Shown in pieces: positions 13,901 to 26,450 of a DNA stretch of 64,000 nucleotides (within the stretch, counting starts at the first letter, position 1; every line of letters starts with the position of its first letter). The notes under the pieces are model-generated. The model was not told the DNA's origin. It saw only the letters and a program-made list of their open reading frames with translations, and ran no database searches. Made by a program: the position numbers and the translations under genes. Where the stretch lies: positions 1,860,001-1,924,000 of the forward strand of contig JABWDB010000012.1 in the NCBI GenBank assembly GCA_019614645.1. Direction: 5' to 3'. This DNA comes from Stratiolaelaps scimitus. Taxonomy: Eukaryota > Arthropoda > Arachnida > Mesostigmata > Laelapidae.

Positions 13901-16900
13901 GCCCTTTTCACACAATAGCTCCACCGCGTATAATTAATTCTGCAAAACTTTTCATGGATACGTAATTGGACGTTACGATGCAATTATTATAAGACTATTG
14001 AATGCGTTGTACAAATGTTAAATTACATACTTCAATTCTAGTTCAAGCGGTTTACATTTATATTTACATTGATAAACCCATCGTCTCACCGAACATGTTG
14101 CCTCCACGCGAGGCCTTCTGGCTTCAGCTCCACTTCAGTCGCGTACCGAGTACATTCGCAGAGATATTAATAGATCAGATGTAATTACGTCATCGGCGCT
14201 TCTCTACAAAGCCTCTTCCCTCCGCCAGCCACTCCCCCCAAGATAATCCTCTTCGAGAAGCGTGTCTCTCTCTCTCTCTCGCTATCCCTTGGAGGAATCA
14301 GCAACGGTGATTTGCTCGAACGCCTCTATCCATCCCATTTGCACCCCACGAGTGTCGTGTTGTTCGTGTTTCCGCGAAATCGAAAATAGTCCGACGTCGA
14401 TTCACAATAGATAGGCACCTTCGTTGCCAAAACATGCTGACTTTTACTCGCATGGCCCACCCCTTATCGTGCATGTTGCACGCTCACTGCTCCACAGCTT
14501 CGGTGAGGTGTATGCACATCCCGTAGCGGTGTACGCGGTGATTGTCGTTGTGTAGAAACAACGTCATCGTCACCAGTGGTCGCCGCAGTCGTGCTTGACT
14601 CAGTGACATGATCATAATCATCATCACGAGCAGCGAAACCCTTCTATATTCAAGCCCAGTTCCGCTATTCAGCAGATCTGTTACACTACTCTGATAAAAT
14701 AGCCAGTTGTCTTGCGTGTGCCGAACGAAAATTGCGGAAGGCCACGCTACTTGCCCTTACCCTTTTCGGTGATTTTTGTCACTTCTTTGCCGCTCTGCGT
14801 CCGCACCCTTGCTATGATAGAGGAACAGGATCCTTAAAATGGCTATGAGGCACCCTTCGCGGCAGCAGCAAGAGGAGGGACTACTGTGATTCTTCGGTAG
14901 ACGCACACACCCGCACATACGCGCGCGCCCATGCATAACCGAATTCCACAGGCATAGAATATCTCCCTTAGAGCTCTGCTGGGGGCTAGGGCCTCCCAGG
15001 CCTTCGCACCGGGACCGCAACACCTCTTCTTCCTCTGCCTCCATGAGGTTGCCTGCTTGGTGCCACCAGCCCCGATCCGTCGTTCATTGCTCCGTGTCGC
15101 TTCGCTTACCATCACTGCAGTGCTGCTTGAGAAAGACGATCCTGCTAGCTTTCTTCGTGTTGGGTTTAGCCGTAGAGAAAATGTTCTCTACTGCGGCGAG
15201 CCTCGTAGATTCTCCGTGAAGTCAAGAAGGAAGGTCGGCACCAAATGCGCCAAGACGCGCGGCAGCAGCCCCATTGCTTGCAGCAGATATAATAGTTGCA
15301 GGAGAGTAGAATCCTGGAGCATACCGACCCATCGTGGTCGTATCACGCCCGTAAAACGGGGAGAATGACTCGCGAAAGAAGGCGCCCATACAGCAAAGCC
15401 ACCGTTCGTTCGCCCATTGCCCAAACGCCGACGCCTAATGCATTGATGTGATTTGCCACGTTTCAGCCCACCACGAATGTGTATGTCTGCTTGTTTGCTC
15501 CTCGCTTGCGTTGTATCAGTTGCCTCCTGCTGACTTCCGCTTTAACATCGCTCGAACACTTCGTCCGCGTCGCACCCGGCCACTCCCAGCATGAGCACTG
15601 ACTGACCGAAGCTTGAGACGCAAGCACGTGCTCGACCTCGAGATGTCTTCTGCTTCCTGCCAGTTCGGCATCCTCCACTGAAGCCTTACTATAGGTGGGT
15701 GCTCGACTCCTCTCTCTCTCTCTCTCTCTGCCTTTCGCTAGGTCCGCACGGGGAGTACGCAGATATATGTACGAGGCAGCGGAATTTTTTCGTCTTCTAA
15801 CTCTTCCGCTGTACCGCTCCTATTGCTCACAGATGATACATAGGGAGAGCACAAATCTTCCCTCGCGTTTTGCCGACTCGCGGGTCCACGGCAGGTAGCC
15901 GTCAGCACGCACATATCCCCATCAGTTTCTTTCCATCTTCCTACGAGTAGATGTTGGCCCACAGCAGCCCGCTCACATGCTCCGTTATAAACGGAGCGCT
16001 GCGGCTTGCCGCCGGCGCGACCGCCACCGCCGTGTCTGTGTGCTTACGTGTATTCGACGTCGCTAGCGTTTCGGCCGACGGAGAACGAGAAGTGGACGGC
16101 GGAAAGAGGAAATCTGCGAACCCCTCTCGCTTCTCCGGTTGCCAACTCGTTCGTCGGTATTGGCCAATGCAATGAATGCGTTCGCTGGACTGCTCTCACG
16201 GCTGGGTGTGGACCGGGCCGGGGGGGATAGATGGGTCCACTCAAACAACCTGGATGAAGAGGCGATGGCTTTTCGTTTATGATTGCGGGAACCGCCCTTA
16301 ACGATCGTGTGGCAGCGCATTCGCACACATTTTACCGCAGTGGGATCTGCGGACTGCATGGAGGGCCGGCGATGGACGGCACGATTAGAAACCCGTCCTG
16401 AAATACGGAATGGTATCACGAGATCTCAGGAAAAGAGGGAGCCTCTCTCAACAGTTGGTTAGCTACAACATTGTACTGGGCTGTTGGGCTGCCGCAGAAA
16501 TCTTTACTTTTTTCGACTCCGTTTCCGTCCTATGACGACGAAGAAGAGAAATGATCTTCTTCTCGCTCTCTCCGAGTCTTGCCCACTTGCGCGCGGTCGC
16601 TTATCCAAAGCAGCGTGGCCTGTAGCCGTTCGACTGTTCTCGGAGTGCTCCAACCGGCGCTCTCGTGGCGCTCCCGTGTGTCTGGGTGTGTGTGTGTGTG
16701 TGTGTGTTTGTGTATGGGCCAGGCGGGAGGCTATTTGTCAATTTCATTGTTTCCACCCCATCAAAAGCAGAACTGCCATCGGACCGCTATGCCAAAGAAG
16801 AAGGGAGCCTCTTCAAAATATATTCTTCCCTCATTTCTGGTCCTACTGGCCACCACCTACTTTGGTATCGCCGATCGGTTTTCTCCGTACATCCATACCA

Positions 16901-19900
16901 AGGAACGAGATAGCTCACCCAACCAACCCAACCCACTGGTAGCACACTGCCCCCGTTCGTTCTCGTGCAGCCACCGAGGACCAGTCGTTCGGCAGCAGCG
17001 CTTCGTTGTCCGCATCTGCAAACAGAAGCTGTCCCATTTGAGATCGTTGCCAGTAACCTCTTCCTCCGGATACCAACAAACCGAAATGATCAGCATGGCA
17101 ATCCCGGTCGTCGTCACCGACAACGACAACTGTGACTATCGCCTTCGTAGCAGAAAGGAGAGAGAGATTGCATTCAGAGAGAATAGGAAGCGAAAGGTCG
17201 TTTATGCCCTTTGCTTCTCCGTTAACCCAACGCGTATCTATAATGTCCATGTTGCGGTGTCAGAATCCATCACAGGTCTATAAGAATTCTAAGCATCGAC
17301 AGCTGTGGGCAGCAACTAGTGACTGACGCCGGTCTCGAGACTCCAGTCAAAGGAGCAATTCTTCCTAGTGTCACGATGCGATCACACATAATAGGAGGAG
17401 ATCGGCAGCGGCAGTAATGGTTGTGGTTGTAACAACATGTGTTGACATGGAAACTACGCCATAACACTGGACGGGGTATCTGAGGCTGTTCAGCTAGGCT
17501 AGGATAGGCTGGACGAAGCTCGACTATATCGGGGTGACGTTGTGTGAAGCTATCCCACTCATTACTGACATTCACCATGTGATATTTAGCGCCCACCACC
17601 GGACGCTCGATTCTCACTGCTACCCCTCAGTCGTCAGCTGAAAGGAGTCCACATGGACGCATCTATGAATCGCAGCAGACGTCCGGCGGCTAAACTCCGA
17701 GAGTTGCCGTGGCCGCGAACTCATAGCTCTCTCGTATATGCATGTACGGGGGGTATATATATATATGTACATATACCATGTCTCCCCAGCGCTCCGAGCA
17801 TCAGCGGAGCTCCCTGGCTTGCTTACCACTGTGTCACCGACTGGTCGCCAGACAGACACATAGAAAGCCGTCATGTCACCCCGCTCGTGCGGTGACGAAA
17901 TAGCCATTTATTCATCGCAGTTAGTTTTCTTCCGGGGTGGTGGCGCTGCAGCTACTGCTGGATACAGCAGCACCACCACTGAACAACCGGCAGGCGTGTG
18001 CTAGATTACCACGCTCTCGCTCGGCAGTTGTTATATCATACAGCAGCACATAGCATCCGTGTGGATGAGTGACTTTGCACCCACTGGGCCAATGAGTTAC
18101 ACACACACACACGCGCGCGCACAGACACATATTCAGATATACGCTTCCATGGGACTATGCATCATACATACACTGTACTTGGGTGGCTTCTGGGTGCTCC
18201 GAACGGCGGCTGGCGAATCGTTATGACACGATCTGATAGTAGTGAAGGCTATTTGTTGCACGCTGTTGAAGCTAGCTCGTTCGTTGGCTAGTGATGATGG
18301 TAAATGGGAGAAGTTACTCCCCATCGCTTTACCCTCATCTCCCATAATGAACAAACGTGACGCAGTGCGTTGAGGTAGTCGGTTCGTTACAGTGACACTG
18401 AGGGTCGACGTTGTGGAATCGGCTGAATCGTTCACGTTGCGCGACTCCTGTTGCTGCCGCTGGCGCGCGGTTGGGCCCGTGACTGATTGTTGCTAACCAC
18501 TGACACTGTTGCTGACTGACCAACTGAGAAAGGCTGTCTGTCGTGCTCGTAGTGCTCGTCCGGGTCACTGTGGAGCGTGTGCGTGACACCCGGTCACGCA
18601 CGAGTATCTAAGTTTAGTGTACACTCATCGCAGAGACCAAGCCAAGCAAGACTTACAGATGGAGCCACAGTTGGGGCATAGGGAGACAGTGTGCACATAC
18701 TAAAATCTGACCCCAAAGTGAATCGGCACAAACCAACTGGCGAACCCACTTCTCGGCTTGGCTATTATATCTTCATCTACATGAAGTGGCAGGGAGCCAG
18801 TTGATCGAAAGTGGCTCTATAGATTACGTACAACCGCGACGTACATCGACGGAATGTAACCGAAAAACATGGCCCTTTAGACCTGTCAAAATTTACTCAT
18901 ACATGTGTGTAGATTTATATCAAAATATATGGATTCTTGCCAGGTGCGAGTAAGGAAGAGAATAAGCAAGGTTAAGAGGTGAGGCCTGTCAGATAGGGGA
19001 ACTGCTGAGGGTTGGCTCGAAAAACAGTTTATATATATATATATATATATATATGCAGCGGACCGACTGCGCACCCGCTGAATACCAAGAGAGAGTGAAT
19101 TGATTGCGATTGTTGCTGATTGAGTAACCGTTCCTTCAGCTCCCCCACCACCCTCCTCTTCTGCTACTATAATAACATATAAATGTATATGAACACAAAC
19201 TTAGATAACGATAGATCAATAGGCTATGAGAACAATAGCATCGACTACGTGCCCACTGTTCTAGATAGATTTAGCTGGCAGGTCGTTTCGTCCGCCCGTT
19301 CATCCGTCAGCCCGTCACTTCATCGACGCTTCGATGTCGCAGAGCGCCGTCAAAACTGTAACGGGAAGAGGCCCTCCCGCGTTGACTGTGGTCGGCTACA
19401 GGATTTCTATCACCTCTTCACACCTCCCCTCTTTCAATATCACCCTTGGGACAGCCCTGAGCTCAGAGGCGGCGGCGGCAGCGGCATCAGCTTCGTTTGA
19501 GTTGAGACGCCGGTGGTGACAGCCACCGCCCATTGCGTTTATAGGAACCGAGCGCGAACCGAACCAAAGCAAGCAGGCAGGCAGACAGACAGACAGACAG
19601 ACAGACGGAGTTCAGAGCCGAGGGTGGAACAGTGACGGAACTACGACATCATACAGCGACTAGATTCGATTAAACAAGCAGGCGTCAGTTGATCGACGAA
19701 CTGCGGAGGATGTTCCCTTGACCGGCCCAGGAGGTGGTAGAGATAACTGGTTCAATTCGTTGTCCCCCCCTTCAGCTGTACTGTCCGATTGCGCACTAAC
19801 ATAGACAGACGCACACAAACCTGGCCACACAGAGACGTCGTCGCTCATCGTCCTCGTAATCCGCGTTGAATTTCTGATCGTTTATAGATTCTTCACAGGG

Positions 19901-22900
19901 TTAATTATGGTGTATATGTGAGGGCGGTACGATCGGCTGGTTGACTCGGTGGTGGATTAAGCTGGTTGCGCCGGTGGGCGGCGTGATTTGCTCCATTAAT
20001 TCTCAACGGGTGGTTGATTGTCGACGACTATTATAGATCGATATACTATATACATATATATATAAGTACACACCGGTAGATGAATGGATAGATGCTATGT
20101 TGAGTTAGGGCTCACGCCTGCGAGCGCCGTTACTCTGACAATCGCGTATACAGACACGGGCTTCGTCTGTAGAATATAAGTAAAATAAATATTATAGATA
20201 TACCTAAAATAGAAACTGTATGTATTCAGTGTCAATTTAAGGCATATATACAGACACCCGCACATATGAGTGGTCAGTTTTCCTTTTTCTTTGTTCTTCT
20301 GTTCTTCTGTTTGACCAAGTGATCAAATGATTGATTGATTGATTGATCAGATGTCTCTCTTGGGGACTAACCCATTTAGTTCCTCCCTTCAGGCTGTCAG
20401 CAGCAATGAGAGAGTCAGAGCGACTGGTTGGTGGTGGCTAATGATGTTGGCTGGCACTGCTCAAGCCACTGAAGCTATCTAACACCTGCTATTAGTTCCG
20501 TCGTTGTTCAACATGTGAAGGTCGATCGGATCGGGGAGGCCGCCGATTTCGGTCTCCTAGAGACACTATATGAGAGCAAAGGGAATAGTGAAGGGTGCTG
20601 CTGCAACCAGAGAGGAAACGCTATCCAAACATCGCCCTCTCTCTCTCTCTCTCTCTCTCTACCTTTTTTTCTTTATGGGTTACGAAAACACCCATCCGTA
20701 TAGATATAGTTGTAGCCCTATTTGCGCTGATACGTAAGGCACGCTCTCGGCAAGATAAACTCATCGGGTCAGCTGCTGCTGCTTATGGGGGCACACCTCG
20801 TTCTCGTCCACTACAACCCCCGGCCACCACCTCCGACGTCCCCCGCGAATGGAGCCGACCGAGTCGACCGGCCGGGTCGGATCAGCTGAACGAGCCTCGA
20901 CAGTCGTCCGAGTGAGCGGAGAGGGATGACGAGGCCATCATGTAACCACTGCACATGCAACCCACAAACACACTCACAGCAATACTCACACATATCTTAT
21001 CAGAGGGAAAACCTGTGGATGGCGGTAGAGGGGAGGCTAATAGGTTATATAATAATAATTCGCTTATCGTACATCTGCTGCTAGGCAGGCTCGCCTGAGG
21101 AAAGTTAGATACGCCCGGGGCGATCGGCGCGAACCGTGCTCCGCCGTGGCCGCTCCGAATCGGCGGAGTGGTCGGAGATGATCAAAAACTACTGCTGGTC
21201 AGCGAATTCCGCCTGTTCCTCGTCTTCGTTTTCCTTTACGCTGTTTGTTCATTCGACGACTAAGAGACCGCGAGGTATAGACACTGTCTTTCTGACCAAC
21301 TCAGTCACCGATCCACTCACCTTAATTCACCCTTTGTCGGGCCGGGGGTAAACAATGACAGAGTTCGTTTTCTGTGTAGGTCATCATCAGCATTCTCATC
21401 ACGGCGCCAAGGGCATCGCGGTTCCTTGATCCTACGCTCAACATGACGGGAAGCATCGGCGAAGACATTGACGATTCGGGGCTCGCTCCAGACTCACTCC
21501 TACTTAACCCCAAGCCGCCGTCGAGTTTGGTATAGGAGCAATTACTAATCGTCGTGTGTATTGTATATACTTGTAAGCTACGGGTCAGCTCTTATAAACA
21601 GACAACAAATAGATAGATGGTACGTAGGCATGTCTGGAATACATTTTCCTCGAGCGCTTAAAGCACGTAGATTTATATCTGTTTGATAATAGTAGGCTAG
21701 CTCGGTAGGTGGATTGATGGATAGATACTTGAACGTCGTATGTTAGCTATGTCTAAACACTTGTGGGTGCGTAACAATGCTAATGAACCCTTGAGAAATC
21801 CTCCCCGTGCGGCAGTCGCTCTGCAGGTTGCTGTTGCTATCGATGAGTAGGTAACTTGGGGTCTTGCAGCAAGACACGCCTCAGACGTCTAAAGTCCTGT
21901 CGGGGCTCCCAGGCGAAACAGCTAAACCACCTGAGGATCTAGAACACTCCTTAGCCCCTTGAACGATAGGCGTTATGTTTAGCTGCAGCATCGGCATGCG
22001 CGAGATGTGTAAACTATGTACGATGTACGCCTTCACATTTCTTCGTGGTCCTGATTGTACGTGTTTAAAATGGTTCCAACCTCGGGGTATATTTCTGCTC
22101 CCCCGCACGCGCATGTCATGGCATGATAGCAGATAACTAATACCATAGTTGACTTCCTCTTGAGGGATTTTTGCGAGGGGTGTTCTTTATGTATGGGTCC
22201 CGACACGCGGCCATGCTCCTGTATCTCTGATGCGCAACCCTACTCGAACGAACGCCCATTTAACCGCGGGAAATTTGGCCGTCGTCCGTACGAGAACATC
22301 TTTACACGAGCAGCCAATAGAAAGGGCGAGGCTGGTGCGCTCCAGCAGACCTCGTCCGTTAGCAACAAACGCTGATATACGAAAGTACGAAACTCGACGG
22401 GGGCGAACAACTCGGAACGAGGATCCGTATGGCGGGGCCACTGAAGCTGGGGGAGACGTTTGCCTCATTCGGGGCTGACGCAAAGGTGTTATTTTCATCG
22501 CTCAGACACCTACCTACGTTCCATTCGAGTTAGAGACACAGACACTGCTGCCACCACCGCCGCCGCCGCCGTCGAGAACAAGGCAAGTGTGAAACATGGA
22601 CATAAGACAGACGGCACTCGAGGCGGAGTCGCGGTTGTTGTTGCAGCTGTAATCGTAGTGGAAGTAGTTCTAAAGAGTGTGGTTTATTTTAGGTAGAACC
22701 ATTAGTAGTCAGCACCGGCAGAGCCTATGAGGCAGCTCTCACCACCATCGCCGGGGCCGAAGCCGTCAGCTTTCGGCTCTCGAAATCGACAATCTTCGAA
22801 GGTGGTGGTGAGGGCCAATGGAAACTCGCGGAGAAGAATGATTTTGGCAGTCCCAGTAGCAACTGCCGGCCCGAAAAATCCCGCCTTTGTCAACCCCGCG

Positions 22901-24901
22901 CAAGTCGGCCTCACATTGCCACCACTGTACGATCTAGTCTCTCGTGCGATTCTCCCAACGTAGATATGTATTCTCGTGATGTTCGATGATTCGATTCCAT
23001 TTCTCCGGTGTCTACAGTACGATTGCTATCAGGGCTATGGCTGCCATTATTCCTCTACGTACCATGGTGTGCCCGCAGTATCGATCTAAGGGGACCCAGA
23101 GCCTTCGATTGGACGAAAATGAAACAACGCCGAGTACAACGATAGCACACAGGTGAAGTAAACAAGAGCCGATCACCCAGTGGCACAAACAGTACGTAGT
23201 GAGCACAATTCAATGGGTCCTGCCATACAAGCTCTGTAAGCGGCGACACCAATCCACATGATAGGGGCCCTGAACCTAGGACCCAGGAGACCAGTTACGT
23301 CTACAAGAAGAGTAGATATGAGGCCTCGTACGAAGGACGGACTGTACATGAGTCAATGACCTGTGTACGATTGAGTGTTCTCAGTGTATAATGAAAATTA
23401 TTATTATTTTTATAGATGTTGGGCAAAGGGGACTGTCAGTACTGTTGCATTCATTTTCCTTGCTAAATTATAACCAGCTTCTAACAATTACGATTGACAT
23501 GGTAAATCTGATCATGTACAAATCAGTCCTGCGCTAGACTTAAACAATAATAATAATGATGGCTTGCTATTATTCACCTTTGTACGGCAAACACGAACTC
23601 AACTCAGAGCCAGCGTGCGTCGTAATTAATCCATCGGGTGTCAATATATTGGCAGTGGCGGCGGCCTCTTCTGCGATCGTGGTGGTTCTGCTTATCCTGC
23701 AGTGTTTTCTGGCTATGCTTCAGCTGGGAAGGGTCGCGAGCCGTCTGTCGTCGCCGATGTCGCAACCTCTCTACTGGTGCCTCCGACTTCGCAATCTCTA
23801 CCGGATCCGGTACGAGACCTTCACCGTAGCGGTCCTGGATTGCTGCTATGTGTGACGAAATCACACTCTCCCACACACGACGCTGTGTCTAGCCCTGACT
23901 ACGCGATCGTTTCATCAGTACGCATTCGTAGCATTCGTTAATGAGGTAGGGGCTTCTCTCCCCTCTCGGCTGGCTCGCGTATCCACGCAAATTCGATCAA
24001 GCCCCAAGATTGCGGATCTCCCCTAAGCATTTTTCCCTATAAAATATATGATACGAGCCTATCCGTGCCCAATCGATATGTACAATGCTATTCTGTGGCG
24101 AATTAGATTCGAATAGAGTAGATTACCGGTGCTGGTCTGTAGCTTCATCTCGGTGCAGATTCATTCCAAGAAGTTCATACGACTATATTGCAAGCGTTTC
24201 ACCGAAATAGTTTGTGTCGAAAAACGAAAACCTCTAAAACGTGAAGAATCATAGCGCTAATGAACATATCAAGATATCAAGCTATCCCACCCCAATAGCA
24301 GGTTGCTGTATCTACAGGTGCGAGGAGCCTGTTTTAGCTTGAGCCTCCCACAACCGCCAGCGATCTCGTTAATATCGGCATCTCACGATATACACATGAT
24401 CCTGGAAGAAGGATCGCTTCAAACGCTCCCTACGCAAACCTTGTCCGGCAAACCTCCAGTTCTGGACAAGTAGCGCTTACGTATCTACGGTAATAGCCCT
24501 CCAAGCAGCTCCCATTATGTTAGCGTTTAGGGTATCCCTTTCGCAGCTTGCTTCCGTCACTCGGGCGGAGCGACGGGCCCGGTGCATTTGTTTCTCTGTT
24601 GTTGTTCGTTACTCTCAAAGTCGATTGCTCTAAAACGTCCGAGCAAAGCAGCAAGCTTTTACCTTGCACATCAGCCAGCGACACGAAATCCCGGTTTCCG
24701 CCCTTCTAAAAGCTCTAATACGATTTCGGCGAGTGTAAATGCGTTCGTGCATCATACGAAAAAGAAAAGGATGTACGCTTTCTCGCGATACTTACCGATC
24801 TTGACGGCCGCTAGAGCCGGTCCCGCCAGTGCGATGATGACAACGAGCCCGAGTCCCGGTCCTGGTCCCGGCATCCTTACGGTGTTACCCTGTAGCCGCA
24901 T
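1..24901 (-). CDS. Ionotropic glutamate receptor-like gene, first three coding exons (partial, runs off the left edge)
   Basis: Three exons were assembled by splice sites and phase. Exon 1 (24901-24796) has ATGs at 24901 and 24874 and ends in phase 1 at a strong GTAAGT donor. Exon 2 (7992-7843, 150 nt) follows a TTTCAG acceptor and ends in phase 1 at GTAAGG. Exon 3 (76-1, cut by the window) follows a long pyrimidine tract and TTTTAG, and enters in phase 1. Exon 1 encodes a signal peptide: a basic start, then the hydrophobic core GLVVIIALAGPALAA. The mature chain starts VKIGGII, then a helix (TKELLEEILKERS), a strand (VYVEANATF, with an NAT glycosylation site), a helix with ACAQVGQ, and the strand GVSSIVSP. 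This beta-alpha-beta order, with Cys before GVxxI, is what the amino-terminal domain of ionotropic glutamate receptors looks like. Ligand-binding and channel exons lie outside the window, so the subtype is open. Another type 1 periplasmic-binding-fold receptor (guanylate cyclase, GABA-B) is possible. The splice model is strong; the family is inference. Confidence 0.55.
4526..5623 (+). other. Long unassigned open frame with an Ala/Thr (or Gln) repeat
   Basis: A 365-codon frame stays open on the plus strand, antisense to the receptor-like gene and inside its second intron. The first 40 residues are pyrimidine-tract translation (Phe/Leu/Pro-rich). A good acceptor (pyrimidine run then CCCCAG, ending near 4609) sits inside the frame. 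A CAG/CAA repeat at 4900-4949 reads as Ala then Thr in this frame, as Gln in a second frame and as Ser/Asn in the third. No domain is recognised. All three plus frames and the antisense frame are partly open here, which fits biased base composition as well as coding. It may be an exon of a nested gene or part of a noncoding transcript. Confidence 0.2.
4900..4949 (+). repeat. CAG/CAA triplet repeat
   Basis: An uninterrupted GCAGCAGCAG run grades into CAACAACAAC with a CCA interruption. It lies in intron 2 of the receptor-like gene. Confidence 0.9.
16686..16707 (+). repeat. (GT)n microsatellite
   Basis: A perfect alternating GT run inside intron 1 of the receptor-like gene. In one plus-strand frame it translates as alternating Cys-Val. 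Confidence 0.85.
19031..19054 (+). repeat. (AT)12 microsatellite
   Basis: Perfect AT dinucleotide run in intron 1 of the receptor-like gene. Confidence 0.9.
19571..19606 (+). repeat. (CAGG)n/(CAGA)n tetranucleotide repeat
   Basis: AAGCAGGCAGGC runs into repeated AGAC units. A shorter related CAGA run lies near 25779-25795. Confidence 0.85.
20637..20660 (+). repeat. (CT)12 microsatellite
   Basis: Perfect CT run. Shorter CT runs recur at about 11684-11698, 14267-14279, 15711-15729 and 26079-26090, typical of GAGA-type sequence in this intron and promoter block. Confidence 0.85.
21379..21534 (+). other. Candidate plus-strand terminal exon (unassigned)
   Basis: A pyrimidine-rich acceptor (TTTTCTGTGTAG, ending about 21380) is followed by about 50 open codons. 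They begin VIISILITAPRASRFLD, contain an acidic Gly/Ile/Asp stretch, and end PKPPSSLV then TAG. The terminal S-L-V would fit a class I PDZ ligand. No upstream partner exon was identified, and the segment lies antisense within intron 1 of the receptor-like gene. It may be chance. Confidence 0.15.
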
Positions 24902-26450
24902 CTCCTGGCACCGCCGCTGCGGCTGCTACTCTCCTCCGTTGCAGCACGAACAGCACCGGGACCACCAACTCCACAAGCGGCACCAGAACGAATCACCCAC
25001 CAGCACCACTGTCACGAAATCGCAAGCGGTAGCTGTCTATGGTACGAAATCACGACACAGCCGGTCGATCGATTGAACAAACGAACGAACGAGATTAACC
25101 CACTCAACGATCGACACCGCAACACGCACTTTCTAAGTCTTCTCCCTTGTCTAGCCTATGCGCACTCCCGGTTTTGTTCTCTGCTTCTACAGCTTGGCCA
25201 CCAGATGCTTGTCGTTTGGTGTCCGGCTTGATTCCAGCACAATCCCAGCACCAATCTCCGTGACGACTCCCAGTGCACCACCAGCTCCTCGGGATGCGGG
25301 ATCAGCTCCCCGGATCAAGCACACATCTCCTGTCAGTGTGAATTCACTGCTAGCTGTTCGGCGCTGTTCACTATTCAACCGCTGTTGTACGCTTGTTTGT
25401 TCGGTAATACACACACACACACACAGAGTATACTCTCGCCGCTCCGGGCCGCGGCGATCCGTTCACCGCGCGTCGAGAGGCGACACCGGCCGATCTAAGC
25501 TGAGCTGATCTACCCTAGCCTAATCTGACCGGCGCTCTCCGGTGTTACGGGCAGGCACGGTTCCGCGCGGCACCGACTCACTGCTGGCTGGCCGCTGCTG
25601 CTCACGGAAAACGGCGATCCGGTCCCTACACCTCACCACTTGCGCCTATCTCAGTCTCCCCTCAGCTCCTGCTGCTGCTGCTGGCGCGGGTGTGGCAGAA
25701 GCCAAGATGGCCGCCACCTAAACACTGGGGCGAGAGGCAAGCTGGCTGACCGGAGCAACTAGCTCGCGACCCACCATACAGACAGACAGACAGACGAACA
25801 GACCCCCGGGAGCAGCGCAGGCTAGGAGCGCACGGCAGCGGCATACACCGTGGAGCCAGCGAAACAGGCAGCCATTCAGCAGGCGGCGGCGGCAACCGTG
25901 AGGGCGCTGTCGAGCACACAGCGCGCCCCCATCGAGAAAGAAAGAGCCGAGCACCGCAGGGCTCGCCAAGCAGCCCGTCATAGGAAGAGCGTCGGAGACC
26001 GATACGGGGAAAAGCGGGAAAAAATGGGGTGCTGGCCGAGGACAGCGACCCTCGAGGAGGGACGAAGGCAGACTTCGCGCTCTCTCTCTCTCGCTCTGTC
26101 ACTCTCTCCCTTAGTACTCGCCAGAACGACTCGCACAGCTCTCCCTCGAAACTTCCTCTCAACGAGCAGTGCATCACCCTCTCCGCAAGAGTCGAAAGGA
26201 CATTGCTCCCGCGTGCACCATCCTCGGCTGTCCAGAGGGAGCCGCCCGCCATCCGATAAAAGGAGCAAGAGTTGGGGAGTGGATTGGAAAGAAGAAGCGA
26301 CTGCATCGGGGGTCCGTGCTTCCAGGCTTCCGGGTGAAACGCTGGAAGACAGCACGCAGGAATTGGGAAACTATTAGGCTATTGGGTGAGCGGGGAGTGG
26401 TCAAATGGGTACCCTCTAGTCAAATGGTCGTGAAGCTATAACACCCCAGA
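24902..26450 (-). promoter_or_regulatory. GC-rich 5' UTR/promoter block of the receptor-like gene
   Basis: Lies directly upstream of the signal-peptide exon. It is much richer in G+C and CpG than the flanks, with an (AC)8 run (25409-25424), CTG repeats (about 25667-25681) and CT runs. Long frames are open on both strands (for example 25662-26306 on minus and 25850-26377 on plus), but their products are Ser/Arg/Pro-rich and match nothing I recognise, so I read them as compositional. The start site cannot be placed from sequence alone. Confidence 0.4.
25409..25424 (+). repeat. (AC)8 microsatellite
   Basis: Perfect AC run in the putative 5' UTR/promoter block. Confidence 0.85.

Larger units (their letters stand above)
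7993..24795 (-). other. Intron 1 of the receptor-like gene (16.8 kb)
   Basis: Bounded by the exon 1 donor and the exon 2 acceptor. From 8 to 14 kb the sequence is moderately AT-rich and holds nothing recognisable. From 14 to 24 kb there are many GC-rich islands and CT, GT, TA, CA and GACA repeats. These carry short open frames on both strands (11636-11977, 16579-17283, 20595-20915, 21379-21534) that match no family I recognise. Such a large first intron rich in GC islands may hold enhancers or alternative first exons; that is inference only. Confidence 0.5.

Noticed and set aside
16579..17283. 234-codon plus-strand frame
   Set aside because: It includes a GT microsatellite as coding sequence and shows no recognisable domain. 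The antisense frames are open too.
25662..26306. 214-codon minus frame in the GC island
   Set aside because: Ser/Arg/Pro-rich, no domain, and other frames are open over the same stretch. More likely 5' UTR or promoter composition.
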